From contig NZ_JAQZAN010000003.1 of NCBI RefSeq assembly GCF_028737255.1, positions 186,001 through 250,000 of the forward strand: a DNA stretch of 64,000 nucleotides, read 5' to 3'. The number at the start of each line of letters is the position of its first letter. The stretch's first letter is position 1. This stretch comes from Actinomycetospora straminea (GTDB lineage Bacteria > Actinomycetota > Actinomycetes > Mycobacteriales > Pseudonocardiaceae). Under the pieces are notes generated by a model that saw only the letters and a list, made by a program, of their open reading frames with translations, was not told the origin of the DNA and ran no database searches. Of the stretch, positions 59,643 to 64,000 are shown one piece after another. Position numbers and translations under genes: made by a program.

Positions 59643-61079
59643 GTGTTGCAGCGCTTCTTCCGCCTGAGCGAGCGGGGGACCACGGTCGGCCAGGAGGTCC
59701 GCGGCGGAGTCGTCACCTTCGTGACGATGGCCTACATCGTGGTCCTCAACCCCCTGATCCTCGGGAGCATCGACCCGGCCTCGCCGTCGGCGAAGCGCGA
59801 CATCCTCGGGGCGACGCTGACCGTGCCGCAGGTCGCGGCCGTGACGGCCCTGGTCGCGGGCGTCATGACGATCATCTTCGGCCTGGTCGCGAACTTCCCG
59901 TTCGCCATGGCGACGGGGCTGGGCATCAACACCCTGGTCGCGGTGACGATCGCGCCGCAGGTGAGCTGGCCCGAGGCGATGGGCCTCGTGGTCGTCAACG
60001 GCATCATCATCGTGATCCTGGGCCTCACCGGGTTCCGCACGGCGGTGTTCAACGCCATCCCCGACCCACTCAAGATCGCGATCGCGGCCGGCATCGGGGC
60101 GTTCATCGCGTTCATCGGCTTCGTCGACGCCGGCTTCGTGCGCCGCCTGCCCGACGCCGCGAACACCACGGTCCCGGTCGGCCTGGGCATCGAGGGCTCG
60201 ATCGCGTCGTGGCCCACGGCCGTGTTCTGCTTCGGCCTGCTGCTCACCGGCGTGCTGGTCGCGCGCGGCGTGCGCGCCGGCATCCTCGTCGGCGTCCTCG
60301 TGACGACGGTGCTCGCGATCGTCGTCGAGGCGATCGTGCAGGTCGGGCCGTCGAACGGCACCGACCCGAAGGGCTGGAACCTCGGCTACCCGGGGCTGCC
60401 GGACTCGATCGTCTCGCTGCCCGACCTCTCGCTGGTCGGCGACGTCTCGTTCGGCGCGTTCGCGCGGCTGCCCGCGCTCGCGGTCACGCTGCTCGTCTTC
60501 ACGCTCGTGCTCGCGAACTTCTTCGACGCCATGGGCACCATGACCGGTCTCGGTCGCCAGGCCGGCCTGCTCGACCAGAACGGCCAGCTGCCGCGCGTGG
60601 GGCGCGCGCTGGTCGTCGAGGGCGCCGGCGCGATCGCCGGTGGCGTGGCGTCGTCGAGCTCGAACACCGTGTTCGTCGAGTCCGCGTCGGGCATCGCCGA
60701 GGGCGCACGCACCGGCCTCGCGAACGTCGTCACCGGCCTGCTCTTCCTCGTCGCCATGTTCTTCACGCCGCTCTACGAGGTCGTGCCGGTCGAGGCGGCC
60801 GCCCCGGCGCTCGTCATCGTCGGTGCGCTGATGATCGGCGGGGTCCGCGACGTCGAGTGGTCGGACTTCTCGGTGGCGCTGCCGGTGTTCCTGACGATCG
60901 TCGTCATGCCGTTCACCTACTCGATCGCCAACGGCATCGGCGCCGGCTTCATCAGCTGGGTGCTGCTGCGCACCGCCACCGGCCGCGTCCGGGAGATCCA
61001 CCCGCTGATGTGGGTCGTCGCCGTCGCGTTCGTCCTGTACTTCGCCGTCACACCGTTGCGGGTGCTGTTCGGACTGTGA
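59643..61079 (+). CDS. NCS2 family purine permease (AzgA/hypoxanthine-guanine type)
   Basis: 478 residues, GTG start. Twelve to fourteen hydrophobic helices. The conserved segments GVVTFVTMAYIVVLNPLILG near residue 20 and FFDAMGTMTGLGRQAGLLDQ near 300, and SSSSNTVFVESASGIAEGAR near 340, are those of the AzgA branch that carries adenine, guanine or hypoxanthine with protons. The permease is 13 bp ahead of the nitrilase-fold gene; a functional link is not certain. Confidence 0.92.
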   Translation: MLQRFFRLSERGTTVGQEVRGGVVTFVTMAYIVVLNPLILGSIDPASPSAKRDILGATLTVPQVAAVTALVAGVMTIIFGLVANFPFAMATGLGINTLVAVTIAPQVSWPEAMGLVVVNGIIIVILGLTGFRTAVFNAIPDPLKIAIAAGIGAFIAFIGFVDAGFVRRLPDAANTTVPVGLGIEGSIASWPTAVFCFGLLLTGVLVARGVRAGILVGVLVTTVLAIVVEAIVQVGPSNGTDPKGWNLGYPGLPDSIVSLPDLSLVGDVSFGAFARLPALAVTLLVFTLVLANFFDAMGTMTGLGRQAGLLDQNGQLPRVGRALVVEGAGAIAGGVASSSSNTVFVESASGIAEGARTGLANVVTGLLFLVAMFFTPLYEVVPVEAAAPALVIVGALMIGGVRDVEWSDFSVALPVFLTIVVMPFTYSIANGIGAGFISWVLLRTATGRVREIHPLMWVVAVAFVLYFAVTPLRVLFGL

Positions 61080-61092
61080 GGTACTCGGGCCC

Positions 61093-62154
61093 GTGATCGA
61101 GCCCTACCAGGTGGTCGGCCTCGTCCCGACCATGCGCGGCATCCGCCACCGCGACGAGATCAAGGTCAACATCGAGCACCTCGAGCACCTGGCCAAGGCC
61201 GCCTCGTGGCTCTCGGCGATGGCCCTGCCCGTCCGGCTCATCACCATCCCCGAGGGCGCGCTGCAGGGCTTCAACGACGAGGTCCTCGACCACGACCACG
61301 AGTGGTTCGCCCGCGAGTGCGCGATCGACGTCCCCGGGCCCGAGACCGACGCGCTGGGGCGGCTCGCGGCGACCTACGACGCCTACGTCATGGCCACCGC
61401 GAAGGCCCGGCACCCCGAGTTCCCGGGCCGGTTCTTCAACGTCGGGTTCGCGATCTCGCCGCAGCAGGAGATCGTGCTGACCCACTACAAGGTCACGCCC
61501 CTGCAGCCGGTGGAGCACTCGGTGACTCCGCACAACGTCTGGGACCGCTGGGTCGAGCTCTACGGCGACGGGCTCGACGCGTTCTACCCCGTCGCGGACA
61601 CCGAGATCGGTCGGCTCGGCATCATGATGGCGAACGAGGCGTCGTACCCGGAGAACGCCCGCGGCCTCGCGATGAACGGCTGCGAGGTCGCCTACCGCGG
61701 GCCCTACCCGCACCCGCACGCCGGCAACGGCTTCTACGAGATCCAGAACCGGGCGCGGGCCCTGGACAACAACATGTACGTGGTGGCGAACCAGGTCGGC
61801 ACCTACTACCTGCACACCGACTCCGACGTCCCGATCGACACCTTCGGCTCGCCGAGCATGATCTGCGACTACCGCGGGCAGATCGTCGGCGAGGTCGGGT
61901 ACACCGGCCACTCCACCTACCTCGCCGGCACGATCGACATCCCGGCACTGCGCGACTTCCGCGCCCGCGCCCAGTTCGGCAACTGGCTCAAGGACCTCAC
62001 GACCGAGCAGTACCGGGCCATCTACGCCGAGCCGATCTACCCGAAGAACCTGTACCTGGGCCGCAAGCCCTACGACCACGCGGAGTACCGCCGCGAGGTC
62101 ACCGAGAAGCAGGTCGAGCTGCTCCACGAGCGCGACGTGTGGCGGCGCCCCTGA
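61093..62154 (+). CDS. Nitrilase-fold (CN-hydrolase) protein lacking the catalytic Cys
   Basis: 353 residues, GTG start. The fold is that of aliphatic amidase/nitrilase enzymes: Glu in TIPEGALQGF near residue 54, Lys in LTHYKVTPLQPVEHS near 137, and IMMANEASYPENARGLAMNG near 178. In active members the last motif reads (I)C(D/E)xxxYPE with the nucleophile Cys; here Ala stands at that position. ALDNNMYVVANQVG and STYLAGTIDIPALR are also typical. It may be a pseudoenzyme or use another group. It precedes sfnG, separated by 244 bp. Confidence 0.8.
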   Translation: MIEPYQVVGLVPTMRGIRHRDEIKVNIEHLEHLAKAASWLSAMALPVRLITIPEGALQGFNDEVLDHDHEWFARECAIDVPGPETDALGRLAATYDAYVMATAKARHPEFPGRFFNVGFAISPQQEIVLTHYKVTPLQPVEHSVTPHNVWDRWVELYGDGLDAFYPVADTEIGRLGIMMANEASYPENARGLAMNGCEVAYRGPYPHPHAGNGFYEIQNRARALDNNMYVVANQVGTYYLHTDSDVPIDTFGSPSMICDYRGQIVGEVGYTGHSTYLAGTIDIPALRDFRARAQFGNWLKDLTTEQYRAIYAEPIYPKNLYLGRKPYDHAEYRREVTEKQVELLHERDVWRRP

Positions 62155-62398
62155 GCGTCCCTGAGCATCCCTGAACGGTCCCGGGTGTGACCGAGCCCGG
62201 GCTCCGGTTGACAGGGCCCGGCGGCACCGGAACCGTCGCGGGCCATGGATCGGGCACCGCTGACGCGCCGCCGGCACGTCGACCACGGGCTGCTCGCGGC
62301 CGCGCTCTGTCGCGTCTGTCGCTGAGCCCCGTCCCGCCTGCCCGATCCCTCCGCGCTCCCGCGCGCCCACACACCCCTCTGCGAGGAGGCACACCGTC

Positions 62399-63529
62399 GT
62401 GTCCGTCGGTACCCCCACCAAGCCCCTGAAGTTCGCGTACTGGGTCCCCAACGTCTCGGGCGGCCTGGTCACCAGCGGCATCGAGCAGCGCACCGACTGG
62501 AACTGGGACTACAACCGCGAGACCGCGATCGCCGCGGAGAACAGCGGGTTCGAGTACGCCCTGTCCCAGGTCCGGTACATGGCGAGCTACTCGGCCGAGT
62601 ACCAGCACGAGTCGACGTCGCTGTCGCTCGCGATCATGATGGCCACCGAGCGGCTCAAGGTCATGGCCGCGGTGCACCCCGGCATGTGGCACCCGGGGGT
62701 GTTCGCCAACTTCGGCGCCACCGCCGACCACCTGACCGGCGGCCGCTTCGCCACCAACGTCGTCTCCGGCTGGTTCAAGGGCGAGTTCACCGCCTTCGGC
62801 GAGCCGTGGCTCGAGCACGACGAGCGCTACCGGCGCACCGAGGAGTTCATCGCCTGCCTCAAGGGCATCTGGGAGCAGGACGACTTCACCTTCCGCGGCG
62901 ACTTCTACCGCTTCCACGACTACTCGCTGAAGCCCAAGCCGCTGAACACGCCCGAGCGCCCGCACCCGGAGATCTTCCAGGGCGGCAACTCGACGGCCGC
63001 CCGGAAGATGGCCGGCCGGGTGTCGGACTGGTACTTCTCGAACGGCAAGGACTTCGACGGGGTCGTCGAGCAGCTGACCGACGTCAACGCCTCGGCGGCG
63101 GAGAACGGCCGGTCGGTGAACTTCGGGCTCAACGGCTTCATGATCGTCCGGGACACCGAGAAGGAGGCCCGGGACACCCTGCGCGAGATCGTCGACAAGG
63201 CCAACGTCGAGCAGGTCCACGGCTTCCGTGACGCCGTGCAGCAGGCCGGCGCCTCGGCGTCGGACGGCAAGGGCATGTGGGCGGAGTCGTCGTTCGAGGA
63301 CCTCGTGCAGTACAACGACGGCTTCAAGACCCAGCTGATCGGCACCGCCGAGCAGGTCGCCGACCGCGTCATCGCGTACAAGAAGCTGGGCGTCGACCTC
63401 AACCTCCTGTGCTTCCTGCACGTGAAGGAGGAGATCGAGCAGTTCGGCGAGAAGGTGCTGCCGATCATCCGCGAGAAGGAGGCCGAGCTCCCCGACGCCG
63501 AGCCCGCCCCGGCGCTGGCCCAGGCCTGA
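62399..63529 (+). CDS. sfnG: SfnG-type FMNH2-dependent dimethylsulfone monooxygenase
   Basis: 376 residues, GTG start after GAGGAGG. The luciferase-like (LLM) family member SfnG turns dimethylsulfone into methanesulfinate. The match is long and clear in KFAYWVPNVSGGLVTSGIEQ, DHLTGGRFATNVVSGWFKGE, FGEPWLEHDERYRRTEEF, FRGDFYRFHDYSLKPKPLN, PEIFQGGNSTAARKMAGRVS and SSFEDLVQYNDGFKTQLIGT. It needs a separate flavin reductase, not seen here. A 46 bp perfect palindrome follows the stop after 3 bp. Confidence 0.92.
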   Translation: MSVGTPTKPLKFAYWVPNVSGGLVTSGIEQRTDWNWDYNRETAIAAENSGFEYALSQVRYMASYSAEYQHESTSLSLAIMMATERLKVMAAVHPGMWHPGVFANFGATADHLTGGRFATNVVSGWFKGEFTAFGEPWLEHDERYRRTEEFIACLKGIWEQDDFTFRGDFYRFHDYSLKPKPLNTPERPHPEIFQGGNSTAARKMAGRVSDWYFSNGKDFDGVVEQLTDVNASAAENGRSVNFGLNGFMIVRDTEKEARDTLREIVDKANVEQVHGFRDAVQQAGASASDGKGMWAESSFEDLVQYNDGFKTQLIGTAEQVADRVIAYKKLGVDLNLLCFLHVKEEIEQFGEKVLPIIREKEAELPDAEPAPALAQA

Positions 63530-63532
63530 CCT

Positions 63533-63578
63533 CTCGTGCGTGATCTCCTGAGCCATGGCTCAGGAGATCACGCACGAG
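63533..63578. terminator. 46 bp perfect palindrome after sfnG
   Basis: Each arm is CTCGTGCGTGATCTCCTGAG and three more bases; the two arms meet at a central CCATGG with no loop. It follows the sfnG stop by 3 bp and is likely a strong terminator. Confidence 0.85.
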
Positions 63579-63637
63579 GATCCTCGGGGTCGGGCCCCGA
63601 CGCCGCGGACCGGTGGGGCGGCGCAGGGTCCGTCACC

Positions 63638-64000
63638 ATGACGAGCACCCGGGCGGTCGACGCCCCACCGGACTTCCTCGCGTTCCTCGACCGCGTCGGC
63701 ACCGCGCTCGACGCGATGTTCGCCGGCGACCCCGAGCCCTACACCGCCCTGTGGGCCGACCGTGACGACGTGACGCTCTACGGCGCGTGGGGGCCCATCG
63801 AGCAGGGCCTCCCGGCGCTCGCCCGGACCTTCCGGTGGGTCGCCTCGCGGTTCAGCGAGGGCAGTGTCGAGCAGGAGCTCGCCGTCGTCGCGGTGTCGGG
63901 CGACCTCGCGTGCACCGTGGGCTTCGAGCGCGGCGTCGTCCGGGTCGACGGCGGCCCGCTCGCCCCGATGGTCCTACGCGTGACCCACGGGTTCCGCCGC
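63638..64000 (+). CDS. NTF2/SnoaL-like protein, N-terminal part
   Basis: ATG start; 121 codons are visible and the gene runs off the window. FLAFLDRVGTALDAMFAGDP then PYTALWADRDDVTLYGAWGP and VVAVSGDLACTVGFERGVVR are typical of DUF4440/SnoaL-like nuclear-transport-factor-2 folds, small cone-shaped domains used for binding or isomerising ligands. Whether it belongs with sfnG is unclear. Confidence 0.8.
   Translation, partial: MTSTRAVDAPPDFLAFLDRVGTALDAMFAGDPEPYTALWADRDDVTLYGAWGPIEQGLPALARTFRWVASRFSEGSVEQELAVVAVSGDLACTVGFERGVVRVDGGPLAPMVLRVTHGFRR

Overview
The window is about 64 kb of very GC-rich DNA with dense, often overlapping genes, many GTG starts and several actinobacterial hallmark families (mycofactocin enzymes, DUF2530, DUF2771, DUF3027, a sacsin-type ATPase, form II CO-dehydrogenase genes). 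It looks like the chromosome of a Pseudonocardiales-type actinomycete. No rRNA, tRNA, CRISPR array or intact transposase was seen. Several genes begin with a TAnnnT hexamer 6-7 nt before a GTG start, the usual actinobacterial signature of leaderless mRNAs.

Layout. 1-3.2 kb: end of a HAD-like hydrolase, a membrane-anchored Hsp70-like protein and a membrane acyltransferase. 3.2-9.2 kb: a tightly overlapping minus-strand unit made of a Pls-type adenylation/carrier/membrane synthetase, a BPL_N amidotransferase-fold protein and a secreted M1 metallopeptidase lipoprotein; this is a candidate poly(basic amino acid) system. 9.5-16.7 kb: mycofactocin-associated genes (two FadH/OYE oxidoreductases, MftE, MftF) interleaved with a thioesterase and a phosphoribosyltransferase, followed by a MOSC protein. 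17.5-20.2 kb: pyruvate phosphate dikinase. 20.6-25.4 kb: coxSLM-coxG (form II molybdenum hydroxylase). 25.5-28 kb: thiM-thiE and an S58 peptidase. 28-34 kb: AraC regulator, VOC protein, alkA, a degenerate HAD protein, a 1.4 kb IS481-derived unit carrying an alpha/beta-hydrolase gene, ogt, moaD and moaA. 34-38 kb: aldoxime dehydratase, a TetR regulator with an operator in front of a frameshifted NmrA-like gene, an HlyD-type adaptor and a small membrane protein. 38-41.5 kb: two paralogous secreted proteins and a LuxR-type regulator. 41.5-46 kb: acyl-CoA dehydrogenase and a molybdate regulator-modABC operon. 46-51 kb: two acyl-CoA synthetases, AMP nucleosidase, cold-shock protein. 51-56 kb: ricin-lectin secreted protein, DUF2771, MFS transporter. 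55-59.6 kb: DUF3027, sacsin-like ATPase, DUF2530. 59.6-64 kb: purine permease, nitrilase-fold protein, SfnG-type monooxygenase and the start of an NTF2-like gene.

A molybdenum thread runs through the window: modABC with a TOBE regulator, moaA/moaD, a MOSC protein and a molybdenum hydroxylase of the CO-dehydrogenase family. A second thread is cofactor-linked redox chemistry (mycofactocin OYEs, LLM monooxygenase).

The most unusual things are: (i) the Pls-type synthetase, whose hand-read specificity residues resemble those of basic-amino-acid adenylation domains; (ii) a 35-40 bp palindrome-bearing repeat found four times as two inverted pairs, one pair lying in frame inside mftF; (iii) mftF having no canonical start codon before its expected N-terminus; (iv) an IS481-ended cargo unit whose terminal repeats supply the stop codons of both convergent neighbours; (v) a second 70 bp palindromic element present twice around the modABC region; and (vi) several enzymes that lack a key residue of their family. 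All assignments come from reading the sequence by eye; no database search was run.
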